From Symbiodinium natans (lineage: Eukaryota; Sar; Dinophyceae; Suessiales; Symbiodiniaceae): 64,000 nt of DNA. The DNA is taken from assembly GCA_905221605.1 (NCBI GenBank), contig CAJNDS010000025.1:448501-512500 (forward strand). The letters are read 5' to 3'. Positions 51,430 to 61,045 of the stretch are shown piece by piece. The notes below the pieces were generated by a model. It saw nothing but the letters and a program-made list of their open reading frames with translations, was not told where the DNA came from and did not search any database. Made by a program: the position numbers and the translations under genes. How positions within the stretch are numbered: the stretch's first letter is position 1; each line of letters begins with the position of its first letter.

Positions 51430-52440
51430 TGATAAGCCTTTACGCGAATCAAGCGCGGCAAAGAGAGGCTTCTTGTCCAACGACATCGAGCTCCCAGCTC
51501 TTTCGGGCGACCTGCCTCCCGGAAGAATGAGTACGCCTAAGCCCTAAACCCTAGACCCTAAACCCTACACCCTAAACCCTAAACCCTAAACCCTAAACAC
51601 GGTTTCGCGGGTGTTCGAGCCTCGGGCTCATAGGCCTTGTAGGGACCCTGGGCTGGGCTTGGGTTCAGGGTTCCTTGATGCGAGCGCCCAAAGGCCGGAT
51701 CTCTGTTAGCCAGAGCGTAGATGAAGAGAGGCCCCTAAGCCCTAAACCCTAAACCCTTAGCCTTAACCCCTAAACCCTAACCAGGATGCCGAATTACCAT
51801 TGTAAAAAACCCCTAGGATGGCGAGCGTCATTTTATGAGTTTCCCAGCTCAAGAGTCCATCAGATCCAAGGAGGCAGATGCCCTGCCGGCCTCAGAAGCT
51901 TGCCTTGAGAGTGTGGAGCTAGTACTACTGTTTGCTTTTAGGGTGTCGGGATTTAGGGGTTTAGGGTTTGGGGGTTTAGGGGTTTTAGGGGTTTAGGGGT
52001 TTAGGGGGCTTAGGGGTTTAGGGGCAAGTTCAGGGGTTTAGGGTTTCAGAACCCCTTCCCCCCGCCCCCCCTCCCAAAAAAAATTAAAACACAAAACAAA
52101 CACAAACAGAAGATGATAATCCCTATGTGCCCCTTACTCTTTTTTTGGGCAAGTAGTACATTAACGGAGCAGATAACACATCTGAACTGGAACGAGAGAG
52201 ATGCTGCGTGTTTGGGATGCTTGCTATAAGACCCTTCGAAAGGCCCAGAAAGATTTCCTCTCTATACCTAGGTTTCCGGGGACCAAGCTTCAAATTGCCT
52301 AAGTCCCGATACCTAACCCTGCGCCTGGTAGAAGTGTGCCATTCATGCACAAGATCGATGGCACTCTCAAATCCCAACACAGCCTAGGGCCGGGTGTACC
52401 TAAAGCCCTGAACTCTAAGCCGTAAACGCTATCGGGAATA
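51430..52440. other. Intronic stretch with short heptamer tracts
   Basis: CCCTAAA at 51,540-51,600 and 51,733-51,780; TTTAGGGG 8-mers at 51,955-52,045; a C/A-rich module at 52,060-52,100. A minus-strand frame at 52,123-52,380 has no recognised family. Confidence 0.4.
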
Positions 52441-52453
52441 CTCACCAACCCAG

Positions 52454-52529
52454 GAGAGCTATTCCCTGCGAGCGCTGCGGTTGCAGCTGTCGTTTCGACT
52501 CCTTCGGCGAGCGCTTCTGGGACGGCTTC
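52454..52529 (+). CDS. Candidate exon, possible CxC element
   Basis: ACCAACCCAG|G to CTTCG|GGTTTAGGG. All frames are open; one reads IPCERCGCSCRFDSFGERFW, another ESYSLRALRLQLSFRLLRRA. An inner acceptor, GGTTGCAG| at 52,486, is also possible. The family is not recognised. Confidence 0.35.
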
Positions 52530-52764
52530 GGGTTTAGGGTTCAGGGTTTCGGGTTTAGGGTTTAGGGTTTAGGGTCAGGATTCTTCGGGGTTCAGGGAAC
52601 CCTACATGAACGCGAAAGCCTTGAACCCTAAATAAGTCCCAAACCGATATGGGGCTCTTCAAGGGGGCCCATGCACAGATCCCGCGACTCCGGCGTTTTT
52701 ACACGGACACGCTTTTGGGCTTTTGTGCACCTTCTTTGGGAAAATGTCAGTTGTTACCCTGAGC

Positions 52765-52915
52765 CACCCTAAACCCTAAAACCACCCTAAACCCCAAACC
52801 CCAAACCCCAAACCCCAAACCCCAAACCCCAAACCCCAAACCCCAAACCCCAAACCCCAAACCCCAAACCCTAAACCCTAAACCCTAAACCCTAAACCCT
52901 AAACCCGAAAGCCCC
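52765..52915 (+). repeat. (CCCCAAA)n to (CCCTAAA)n array
   Basis: Eleven CCCCAAA units followed by five to six CCCTAAA units, ending before the candidate exon at 52,933. Confidence 0.95.
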
Positions 52916-52932
52916 CAGACTGGCGCCAAAAG

Positions 52933-53035
52933 GCCACTGCTGGTGCGACTCTTGCTGGGAGGGCTGCTGGCGTCCTCGACGCTGCCCATGCAAGGCAGGA
53001 GCTGGAGAGACCTTGAGCCGGAAGAATGAGAGGCG
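52933..53035 (+). CDS. Candidate exon, frame uncertain
   Basis: AAAGCCCCCAG| precedes; TTTGGGG/TTTAGGG follows from 53,035. One frame reads WRQKATAGATLAGRAAGVLD, another TGAKRPLLVRLLLGGLLASS ending at a TGA. The flanking heptamers have the exon-type orientation. Confidence 0.35.
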
Positions 53036-53656
53036 GTTTGGGGTTTTAGGGTTTAGGGTTTCGGGTTTAGGGTTTAGGGTTTAGGGCTTAGGGTTTGTAG
53101 TGTGTAGGCTTAGGGAGACGAGAAATGGGTGAGAGAGGTTTCTGGGGTAGGGCAGAACCCTCGCCGCAACTACTCTGACCCTCAAAACGTGCACCGGGCC
53201 TCCCATGATTGAGGATTTGGGATTCTCAATTGGGCCTGTCGCCGCAGCTTGGGGCGCTTTTCGGGTTGAGCTCTACGTCGTTGCTCAGGTTTTGGGGCTG
53301 GGAGGAGATTCCCAAAAGCCTAAAACGAGGTGAGCTACCCTAAACACCCGACCCTTTATATTGCTCGAAAACCTGCTCGAAAGGAACAGATTTGAAGCAG
53401 CCCTGTAGGCACACCACACACTCTGTGTGCACGCCAAACCCAGCCCAGAAGAAAAGTTGACTGACTTATTGGCCAGGGCACTGAAAACCGAAGTCTTCCT
53501 GCTTTTTGAGAGCCGCCTAAACCCTGAACCCTAAACCCTAAACCCTAAACCCTAAACCCTAAACCCTAAACCCTAAACCCTAAACCCTAAACCCTAAACA
53601 CTACAAAACCTTCAATCAATCCCTAAACCCTCAAAGCCCTATTCCCTAGCTCGCAG

Positions 53657-53698
53657 GTGTGCGGCTGCGCCCGCGCCTTCGACGACTACGGGGATCGC
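53657..53698 (+). CDS. Candidate exon, VCGCARAFDDYGDR
   Basis: TAGCTCGCAG|G enters in phase 0 and reads VCGCARAFDDYGDR to CGC|GTGTGT. The string recalls the CxCGxxxDxxGDH knuckle found at the end of some reverse-transcriptase genes. CCCTAAA lies at 53,518-53,600. Confidence 0.4.
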
Positions 53699-54098
53699 GT
53701 GTGTTGGTGTGACTCATGCTGCTTGGACTGCTTGGTGCGAGGCATTTTATGTGGGTTTGGACGGCCTCTTTTTCTTTCGTTGCTCAATGAACTGAAATCC
53801 CTAGAAGGGTCCATGTACCTATATAGTACGTACTTGGGCCTAAAAGAGGTTCTTATAGCAGCTTTAGGGCCCAGCTATATACCATATGGGTATATGTCTG
53901 CCGGGATTTAGGCACCCGCTGTGCCGCTGTGCCAGTACGTTTCAGCTCCGGCAAGCGGGCAACTCCCCAAATCCTCCGAATCCTGACCCCCCTACAGTCC
54001 CAAACCCTAAAGTCCCAAACCCTAAACCCTAAACCCTAAGCCCTAAGCCCTAAACCCTAAACCCTAAACCCCCAAAGGCTGGAAGGGCTGCCAAGCAG

Positions 54099-54168
54099 AG
54101 GACAGGGAAGACAGCTCTTCGGCAAGCAAGAGGGGGCTCGCAACCTCGCTCCCTGTTTAAGTTCCTGG
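54099..54168 (+). CDS. Candidate exon just upstream of retroelement
   Basis: TGCCAAGCAG| precedes; CTGG|GTTTAGGG follows. Phase 0 reads RTGKTALRQARGGSQPRSLF KFL; the other two frames are also open. Its donor-side TTTAGGG array is the target of the retroelement at 54,233. Confidence 0.4.
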
Positions 54169-54232
54169 GTTTAGGGTTTAGGGTTTAGGGTTTAGGGTTT
54201 AGGGTTTAGGGTTTAGGGTTTAGGGTTAGGGT
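54166..54232 (+). repeat. TTTAGGG array, left flank of retroelement
   Basis: About nine heptamers that continue as the same repeat at 57,690-57,745 on the far side of the element. Confidence 0.9.
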
Positions 54233-54382
54233 TGAAGGGGATATTGCTGAAATGGCGTCCCCAACCTAGAGGCAAGTCTGAGGCATCGTGGGTGCAGGGC
54301 CGGAGCACGCGCAGCTGCTGTGGCTGTTTTGTGTCAAGCCTTGCCCTGCTTTTCCAACCCAGAAGTCCTGATGTGAGGCCCC
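54233..54382 (+). repeat. Retroelement repeat A1
   Basis: 150 bases, TGAAGGGGATATTGCTGAAA to TGATGTGAGGCCCC, matching A2 at 57,364-57,513. Confidence 0.9.
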
Positions 54383-54475
54383 TCTTGTCTTGCCCGCGAG
54401 AGGGTGGCTTTCTGAGGATCTGCTGTGTGAGCTCAGCAAGGTTCTTTTTTGCTTGTCACTGGCCGCCCTAAGGGA

Positions 54476-54901
54476 ATGGATAAGATGATGAGCACCTGTG
54501 ATGCAACACCTCCTCCGGGGCTAGCACGCAGCTCGCCGACTCGGGTGGCCCGGAACAGGTGGCGTGCGCTGAAGCTCCGTGTTCGCAAAGCTGTCATGAA
54601 GGCGCTGGCAAAGAGTTCTGCTTCGGAAGTCACCTTCGAAGCATCGCGCGACTCGGCCGACCACTCGGCCACTTTGCGTGACAGCGATGGGGAGACACAG
54701 TCCGCAGCAGCGACATATGGTTCTTTTCTCTCACAGCTGTTGAAGACATCTTCTTTGGGCCTGGCAAGCTCTTTCCACGCATTGACGGGCGGCAGGAAGG
54801 CAATGGTCGAGGGCGACAGCGAGACCTTTTTCCGTTGCCTTTGCTGCAGTCGTGGCCGGCAGGTCTGGCCTGCAATTCCGAGGCAGAAGATGGGCATCTG
54901 A
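54476..54901 (+). CDS. Retroelement 5' open frame
   Basis: From ATG at 54,476 to the stop before 54,902. Basic stretches (RNRWRALKLRVRKAVMKALA) are followed by a Ser/Thr/Ala-rich region. It overlaps the pol frame by about 67 bases in another phase and could be a gag-like part or the N-terminus of pol separated by a frameshift. No zinc knuckle is seen. Confidence 0.5.
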   Translation: MDKMMSTCDATPPPGLARSSPTRVARNRWRALKLRVRKAVMKALAKSSASEVTFEASRDSADHSATLRDSDGETQSAAATYGSFLSQLLKTSSLGLASSFHALTGGRKAMVEGDSETFFRCLCCSRGRQVWPAIPRQKMGI

Positions 54902-57204
54902 TGACGGCGAACTTGTGTCTGGCAGCTCTGAACCACTTGGAAAAAGGCATGCCCAGGAACGGCCTTGGGAGCGGTGCTTCTCTCGCAGCTTCCGAGGGCC
55001 AGAAGTCTGTTCAAACGCACGTTTGTGGAAGGGTACACCGTTTCCTCTCACGTTTGCACGAAGGGCTGGCTGGTGCTTTCAGCTGGCGTGGGGCTTTCAG
55101 CAAGTTGGAGGCATGCGAGAAAAGTGCCGTGGCGGTGCCGCTGCTCGGTGACAGCGTGGACCTGCCCGCGCGGGCTGCAACCTGTGACCCAGCAAATCTG
55201 GTGCCTGCAGACTTCTGGTCCAAGGTTTCAGCTCCTGGGGCCATTTTTGGTTCACAGCCTACCTCCACCCAGACCCCTGCCATTTCTTCCAACAGCCAAG
55301 ACCGCCGCGAGTATTTGGTTCTTACGGGAAGGGAGCTCCGCTGCGGAAAACTTCGCCTCCGCTCAGAAGTTCGTGGCGTGGCAAAAGTCTTTGCCGTTCC
55401 AAAGTCGGAGCGGGGCCGGCAGCGTAAGATCTGGGACGGCTCACACCTCTCCGAGATGGCGAGCAAGCCGCCGAAACCGGAGAGGTTGGCCAACCCCAGC
55501 TCTTTTTTGGACATCTTGGTTCGTCCTGGGGAGCAGCTCTACATGTCCAAGAGGGATGCAAGCACCTACTTTGACTTGTTGGCTGCCCCCCCTGATCTGC
55601 AAGCTTGGTTTGGACAGGAACCTGTCACGGTGCAAGAACTCAGCGCTGTTGCTGGCATGACTGTTGAAGAAGTGTACTCCTACGTCGATGATCTGGACAG
55701 TCAAAGAGCTCTTGGGCCCAGGTCGATGCTTTTTCCTGTCAACACGGCGTGGCCCATGGGCTTCAGTTGGTCCTCGTGCGTCGCTCAAGGGAGTACACTG
55801 GGCACGCTGCGCTTCGCTGGCGTCAACGAGCAGAACATTCTGAGCTTGGACCACAGTCTGCCAGAGTCGCAAGAAGAGCTTTGCGCTGTCGCGACGGATG
55901 ACGTGATCCTGTTCCACAGATGCAAGCGCAAAGGTCGTTCCACGTTAAGAAGACTTGATGCGAGCTTTGCGCAGCATGGAGTCCAACGCAACGAGAAGAA
56001 GGACGTGACGCTGGCTTCTAGTTTGACGGGTCTTGGTTGTGACATTAGCGCGTCGCCGCCCATTGTGCAGCCTGCGTGTGAGAAGCAAGCCCGACTTGTG
56101 CTCGCAACTTGCGACTTGTTGGCTTCCGAGATCGCCAGCCCAGCTGCAGTGAATGCTCTACTCGGCCTGCAACAGTGGTTTTGTTTACTGCAAAGGGGAA
56201 TGCTCAGCATTTTCTCGGAAGTTTACAATTTCGTTCGGGAGCAGCCAGAGTCAGAGAAGCGGCGTGTTCCGGCCAGCGTTTTGGATGAGCTGTTCGTGTC
56301 CTTAGCTCTGGCTCCGCTTTTGCCAGCAAGCCTTGAACGTGAATTCCTTCCTGAAGTCTTGGCGTGCGATGCTGCTCCAGAGTATGGCTTCGGTGTAACC
56401 CTGGTCCAGTGTGGAAAGCGCATGGCAGAGAGAGTTGGCAGGCTGTCAGAGCGCAGAGGGGACTACGTCAGGCTGGAGCACTCAGCGGAAGACCCGCCCG
56501 AAGTTGAACGTTTGGGCACGCTTCACCGGATGCCGTTCAAGAAAACGGACTTTAAGCAGCTGATTTCGTGCAAGGCAAGATGGTCAGGCCACTCGGGCCT
56601 CCTGGAGTGTCACGGAGTTCTGCTGTCGGTGAAGTGGATTGCTAGAAGTCGTAGGAGGCATCACCGCCGCGCTGTCATCCTCGTCGATGCCAAAACCGCC
56701 ATAGGCAGCGTGGCAAAAGGGCGAAGCTCGGCTCGCTCTTTGAGAAGGGTGTTGCGGAGCATCGCCGGACACGCTCTGGCAGCGGACCTTTTGCTGCGTC
56801 TGGTTTATATTCCACGGAGGACAACCCGGCTGATGGGCCTTCAAGGGGAAGGCGTCTTGTTGGGCGAAAGCGGGGCTCCTACCACTTCCGGTGATCCTGA
56901 CTTCGGAGATGTTTTTCACAGGCAAGAGTTTTTCATGCATGCGATGACTGATGTGCCACTGACGCTCACTGCCATGCAGCCGGGCTCTTCGCGAGTGGTG
57001 TTCAGGGCTCCTGGACTCCACCTTCGACAAGCTTTGGACGGAGCTTGGAGCTGCTGTGTGGTTGCTGGGCTCGCGATCTGCGTCCATTCGCGTAGTGCTA
57101 GCATGCCTGGTAAATCTGTACTTGTTCCTCTGTCGCCGCTAGAGGGCGAAAGGTTTTTGGTTTTGCCTGCAAGGGGCTCTCACATGCTTCGGCCACTCGG
57201 GTGA
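54835..57204 (+). CDS. Reverse transcriptase - RNase H polyprotein (frameshifted)
   Basis: The frame opens at 54,835 without an ATG (first Met at 54,901) and ends at 57,204. RT landmarks: VPKSERGRQRKIWDG near 55,397; palm motif A KRDASTYFDLL near 55,548; motif B AWPMGFSWSSCVAQ near 55,748; catalytic ATDDVILF near 55,891. RNase H landmarks: LACDAAPEYGFG near 56,360 and ILVDAKTAIGS near 56,681. After VYIP at 56,805 the conserved NPAD-x-PSR string lies in the next frame (56,830-56,860), showing a one-base loss nearby; that frame stops at 56,892. It copies the element's RNA. The last 100 codons of the called frame are probably not native protein. A 20-residue insertion between motifs A and B contains YVDD by chance. 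Confidence 0.8.
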   Translation: MPLLQSWPAGLACNSEAEDGHLMTANLCLAALNHLEKGMPRNGLGSGASLAASEGQKSVQTHVCGRVHRFLSRLHEGLAGAFSWRGAFSKLEACEKSAVAVPLLGDSVDLPARAATCDPANLVPADFWSKVSAPGAIFGSQPTSTQTPAISSNSQDRREYLVLTGRELRCGKLRLRSEVRGVAKVFAVPKSERGRQRKIWDGSHLSEMASKPPKPERLANPSSFLDILVRPGEQLYMSKRDASTYFDLLAAPPDLQAWFGQEPVTVQELSAVAGMTVEEVYSYVDDLDSQRALGPRSMLFPVNTAWPMGFSWSSCVAQGSTLGTLRFAGVNEQNILSLDHSLPESQEELCAVATDDVILFHRCKRKGRSTLRRLDASFAQHGVQRNEKKDVTLASSLTGLGCDISASPPIVQPACEKQARLVLATCDLLASEIASPAAVNALLGLQQWFCLLQRGMLSIFSEVYNFVREQPESEKRRVPASVLDELFVSLALAPLLPASLEREFLPEVLACDAAPEYGFGVTLVQCGKRMAERVGRLSERRGDYVRLEHSAEDPPEVERLGTLHRMPFKKTDFKQLISCKARWSGHSGLLECHGVLLSVKWIARSRRRHHRRAVILVDAKTAIGSVAKGRSSARSLRRVLRSIAGHALAADLLLRLVYIPRRTTRLMGLQGEGVLLGESGAPTTSGDPDFGDVFHRQEFFMHAMTDVPLTLTAMQPGSSRVVFRAPGLHLRQALDGAWSCCVVAGLAICVHSRSASMPGKSVLVPLSPLEGERFLVLPARGSHMLRPLG

Positions 57205-57228
57205 AACTCGTGTCCAGTGCGGGGAGAT

Positions 57229-57364
57229 GGGTGCTTCGAATTGAAGGTGCCCCTTCTTAATGCGCATCTTGAGATGCGAATCTCTACCTCGCAGTGGCCT
57301 CAGTTTAAAAAGCTGTGTACGTCGCCTCTCTTCGGCAAGTGCGGTGGAGCCTCTTTGAAGCAAT
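57229..57364 (+). repeat. Retroelement repeat B1
   Basis: 136 bases, GGGTGCTTCGAATTGAAGG to TTTGAAGCAAT. Contains the perfect hairpin CGCATCT-TG-AGATGCG near 57,262. Confidence 0.85.
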
Positions 57365-57513
57365 GAAGGGGATATTGCTGAAATGGCGTCCCCAACCTAG
57401 AGGCAAGTCTGAGGCATCGTGGGTGCAGGGCCGGAGCACGCGCAGCTGCTGTGGCTGTTTTGTGTCAAGCCTTGCCCTGCTTTTCCAACCCAGAAGTCCT
57501 GATGTGAGGCCCC
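57364..57513 (+). repeat. Retroelement repeat A2
   Basis: 150 bases matching A1 without visible differences. It is joined to B1 on the left, and to B2 on the right through ACCCACCCACCC. Confidence 0.9.
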
Positions 57514-57525
57514 ACCCACCCACCC

Positions 57526-57689
57526 GGGTGCTTCGAATTGAAGGTGCCCCTTCTTAATGCGCATCTTGAGATGCGAATCTCTAAATGCGCATCTTGAGAT
57601 GCGAATCTCTACCTCGCAGTGGCCTCAGTTTAAAAAGCTGTGTACATCGCCTCTCTTCGGCAAGTGCGGTGGAGCCTCTTTGAAGCAAT
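57526..57689 (+). repeat. Retroelement repeat B2, with tandem duplication of the hairpin
   Basis: Matches B1 except for a 28-base tandem duplication around ATGCGCATCTTGAGATGCG and one substitution (GTACATCG for GTACGTCG). It ends at GCAAT before TAGGGTTTAGGG. Confidence 0.85.
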
Positions 57690-58200
57690 TAGGGTTTAGG
57701 GTTTAGGGTTTAGGGTTTAGGGTTTAGGGTTTAGGGTTTAGGGTTCAGGGGTAGGCTGAAGCGACATAGATCTTGCCTCACAGCTGGGTTTCGTGTGCCT
57801 TTTTGTGAAGGGCAAGTACCGGGCTACTTGCTCTGTTTGGGATCTCTATGTTTAGGTTTTCAGGCGGGCACCAAGCCCTAAACCTAGATCCCAAGATGGG
57901 CCCTAAACCCTAAACCCTAGCCCTAAACCCTAAACTTTGGACCTAGACCCTAAACCCCAAATTCAAACCCCCAAAAGTTGCCCTTGCAAAGAGGTATCCC
58001 CGATCCCTTGGGCTGCCGCTGCGGCCAGCGCGGCTGCCCCGGGGAAGCCTGGAAAGCTGAGGACCTGGGGGGGTGGGGGGGGGGGGGAATTCCGGCGGGG
58101 GGGGGGTTACGAAATTAGGGGTTTAGGGTTTAGGGTTTAGGGTTAACCCTAAACCCTAAACCCTAAACCCTAAACCCTAAACCCTAAACCCTAAACCCTG
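57690..58200. repeat. Heptamer tracts right of retroelement
   Basis: TTTAGGG 57,690-57,745; short CCCTAAA near 57,900-57,935; a G run 58,070-58,108; TTTAGGG 58,118-58,142 directly joined to CCCTAAA 58,145-58,200, a head-to-head junction. Confidence 0.9.
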
Positions 58201-59140
58201 TGGTTGCATACCTTATAGAACCCAGGGGCCCATGCAACTACCCAAAGATTAGCCTTTAAACCTTTAAATCCCTAAACTGTGCCTCCATGCAAGGACCCCC
58301 CCCTCTTCCTAAAAAAAACAACCACGCACGCACGTTGGGGGGGTTTAGGGTTGAGGCTTTTCGGGGGAGAGATCCCCAACAAGAAGGGTTTAGGGTTGCC
58401 CTTTTTGGGGTCCATCTTACCATTTGGGGGTCTAAATTGGGGTTGCCCTGTTTTCGTACACCCCTGCGTGGGCTGAAGCTGACTGGTTCCGAGTAGGGAA
58501 GTAATTAGGACATTCATGGAATTCGGGTCCGTAAAGTCCGTAAATAGTCCGTGAAAGGGATTAAGTATAGATAAATAAATAAATAAATAACATATATATA
58601 TATACATACATATATATATGAATATATATATATATATATATATGTACTTATTTATTTATGATTATACTTATTCATGTATGTATGGAGGGTGTAAGAAGAA
58701 CCTGACTCCCTATAAGCCCTGCGTAAGAGCCAGCGATAGGCCCGCTGATATCCCTTGATAGGCCCCTTGTTGAATCGGTTTAGAGTTTAGGGTTTAGGGT
58801 TTAAGGTTTCGGGTTTAGGGTTTAAGGTTTAGGGATGTCAGCAGAACAACCCTCAGCCGTCCGATGCGAATGTGGGATTCGGGGGTTTTTTTCTCCCGGA
58901 GAGCCCCAATACCCCTTTGAGATTCTGGAATCTACCTCAGTTTATACAGAGATCCTGAAGATGATCCCTGATAAACAGAACAAAACGGGTTCTTCCTTGT
59001 CTCCAAATGTATAGGGGCGCCCTCAACCCTACAGACCCGATGGAGAAAGCAGCCTGAGCCTTCGGAACCCTGAGCCCTTACGTTTGAGTGCTAAAAACTG
59101 CTTGGGAACCCCCAGCACCTTTAGGGGTTTCTAGGGCCTC
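58201..59140. other. Intronic stretch, TA repeats and no exon called
   Basis: C run with A-rich edge at 58,297-58,320, (TAAA)n and (TA)n at 58,570-58,665, TTTAGGG variants 58,785-58,835. No family features. Confidence 0.45.
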
Positions 59141-59145
59141 TGAGA

Positions 59146-59300
59146 TTCCTCGCGCTTCCGGAATGCCAGAAGCCCGAAGTGGTCACAGCCCCCGCGGAAG
59201 CGAGGACATGAGGAAGCCCATCATCATCAAGGAATCCACGGCCGCGGGGTTCATGGGCTTCCTCCAAGGCCCGGCCAGGATGGGCCAGTCGGCCCCTGCA
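59146..59300 (+). CDS. Candidate exon region
   Basis: A + strand frame open to 59,354 reads SGHSPRGSEDMRKPIIIKES, then TAAGFMGFLQGPARMGQSAP. It is protein-like and GC-rich against its flanks. Acceptors at GAATGCCAG| and GAAGCGAG|G are possible; no clear donor. Unidentified. Confidence 0.4.
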
Positions 59301-59454
59301 ATCCCCATAATCAACGCTAGAAAGGGCCCTTTTTTAAGGGGTCATAGGGTATAAGAGCCCGTCCTGGTGATCTGATAAATGCCCGTACTCTTGTCTTGCC
59401 CTTGATTTTGGGGGTTTCTTACTGGCATTCGTAGTTTTGATGGGTTTGGTTTCC

Positions 59455-60250
59455 CTAAACCCTAAACCCTAAACCGTAAACCCTAAACCCTAAACCCTAA
59501 ACCCTAAACCCCTTTCGCAACCTGCCGGCTGTGAAGCCTGTCCCATGGTAACTGCCTTGACCTCTGTCTAACCTTGGTTCAGGGGCGCAGCCCTAGAGCC
59601 TAGAAGCCTTGGCCCTAAACGTACCAAAAATCCTGAATCTCTTCCCTTCCTCAATGCCCTAAAGACCCTGAGTCCTACAACCCTAAAACACGAAACGCTC
59701 AGAAAAACCCTACAAGCCCGTAAACAAAAAACTTGAACCCTGCAGCAAGCCTTAAAACTCCCAAAAAAAAACACAGTAAGAATCCCTTGAACCCTGCCGC
59801 AACCCTCAAAACTCCCTACAAGCCTTACAGCCCTATAAAATGGATTAAACCCTGCAGAGCAACCCTTTGCATGGGGAGGGAAGTGAATCATGGGCCAAGT
59901 GCTGGGAGCCCTAAACCCTAAACCCGAAACCCTAAACCCTAAACCCTAGAGACCCTATAGACCCTATAGACCCTAAACCCTAAACCTGGAGGCCTGTGTC
60001 CAAGGGCCCGGGGGTTGTCGCTTCGGCAGAGGAGGCCTCAAGCGTGGTTTATAGGGTTTAGGGGTTAGGGGTTAGGGGTTTAGGGTTTAGGGTTTAGGGG
60101 TTTAGGGTTTAGAGGTTTAGGGTTTGGGGTTTAGGGGTTTAGGGGTTTTTAAAAGGTTTAGAGGGGTTTAGGGGTTTAGGGGTTTAGGGGTTTAGGGTTT
60201 GGGGTCCTTCGTGGGGTTTAGGAGTTGAGGAGTTTAGGGTTTAGGGTTGT
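59455..60250. repeat. Heptamer and 8-mer tracts
   Basis: CCCTAAA 59,455-59,512 and 59,908-59,950, CCCTATAGA units to 59,985, then TTTAGGG with many 8-mer TTTAGGGG units at 60,050-60,250. Confidence 0.9.
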
Positions 60251-60366
60251 TTGAGGTTCGGTGAAAGGGCTTCTCGGGCTTTTTGGGGTTTATATGGGCA
60301 GTAGGGTGGGAAGTTTTTGCAGGGCTTCAAAGGGCCCTATTGGGGCTAAGATGACACCAGATGCAG

Positions 60367-60457
60367 GAGGCGCAATACGTGACAGTTGGCAGAGACGAGG
60401 CGGGTATGTCCCGAAATATGTTTGGGAACCCGCCAACTTCGTAGGAGGCGCGAACAC
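60367..60457 (+). CDS. Candidate exon with strong GTAAGT donor
   Basis: CAGATGCAG|G enters in phase 1 and reads GGAIRDSWQRRGGYVPKYVW, then EPANFVGGANT, leaving in phase 2 at CAC|GTAAGT, the best donor in the right half. The intron then meets a CCCTAAA/CCCCTAAA array at 60,522-60,660. Unidentified. Confidence 0.5.
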
Positions 60458-60521
60458 GTAAGTTAGATTCTGCAAGCACAGCGCCGACTCCAGCATGAAA
60501 GCAGCGAAGCAGCCGGCATGA

Positions 60522-60662
60522 CCCTAAACCCTAAACCCTAAACCCTAAACCCTAAACCCTAAACCCTAAACCCTAAACCCTAAACCCTAAACCCCTAACC
60601 CCTAAACCCCTAAACCCCTAAACCCCTAAACCCCTAAACCCCTAAACCCCTAAACCCTAAAC
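60522..60662 (+). repeat. CCCTAAA then CCCCTAAA array
   Basis: About ten heptamers followed by eight 8-mers CCCCTAAA, with a sharp switch at 60,592. Confidence 0.95.
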
Positions 60663-60959
60663 CTGCAGATGAGATAAAACGAAGCAGTCAATGATTAGGC
60701 GGCAGTGCCTCACAGGCTGGCTGCGGTCATCTTCAGTCTGGACATCCTCCCCCCCCAAGAACACGCACCATTCTAGTGATACCTATAACAGTACCTTTTA
60801 TATGGTACATATATATATATATATACTTATTTATTTATTTTTTTTGTTTTGCACCATGTCTACTTATGTTCTATAGATCTTTTCCATTAGGGGGGGGTGC
60901 GGGGCCAGCTATTGCAGGGGTCTTTAATGCATGGGAGAGGCACCCCTTGGCTTTGCCAC

Positions 60960-61045
60960 TCTGTGCACTCCCGGCGGCGCTGCCGGGATTGCGATGGCTA
61001 CGCGTCACGGCCGACCTGCGCCCGGGCAGAAGCCGAAGTCCCAAG
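60960..61045 (+). CDS. Candidate exon before TTTAGGG
   Basis: The frame reads CALPAALPGLRWLRVTADLR, then PGRSRSPK, up to AAG|GGTTTAGGG. GC-rich island in AT-rich flanks. The acceptor is not clear. Unidentified. Confidence 0.35.

Larger units (their letters stand above)
54233..57689 (+). mobile_element. Ngaro/DIRS-like retroelement with split direct repeats
   Basis: A1 (54,233-54,382), a reverse-transcriptase/RNase H coding region, B1 (57,229-57,364), A2 (57,364-57,513) and B2 (57,526-57,689) reproduce the A1-ORF-B1A2B2 architecture of Ngaro-type elements, which move with a tyrosine recombinase rather than an integrase. A1 and A2 match over all 150 bases as far as I can compare. No recombinase is encoded, because the pol frame ends 25 bases before B1. 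The element lies inside a TTTAGGG array and has no obvious target duplication. The copy appears young (identical repeats) but defective (two frame breaks). Confidence 0.8.

Noticed and set aside
55680-55700. YVDD as the RT catalytic box
   Set aside because: It lies between palm motifs A and B; the catalytic pair is in ATDDVILF near 55,891.
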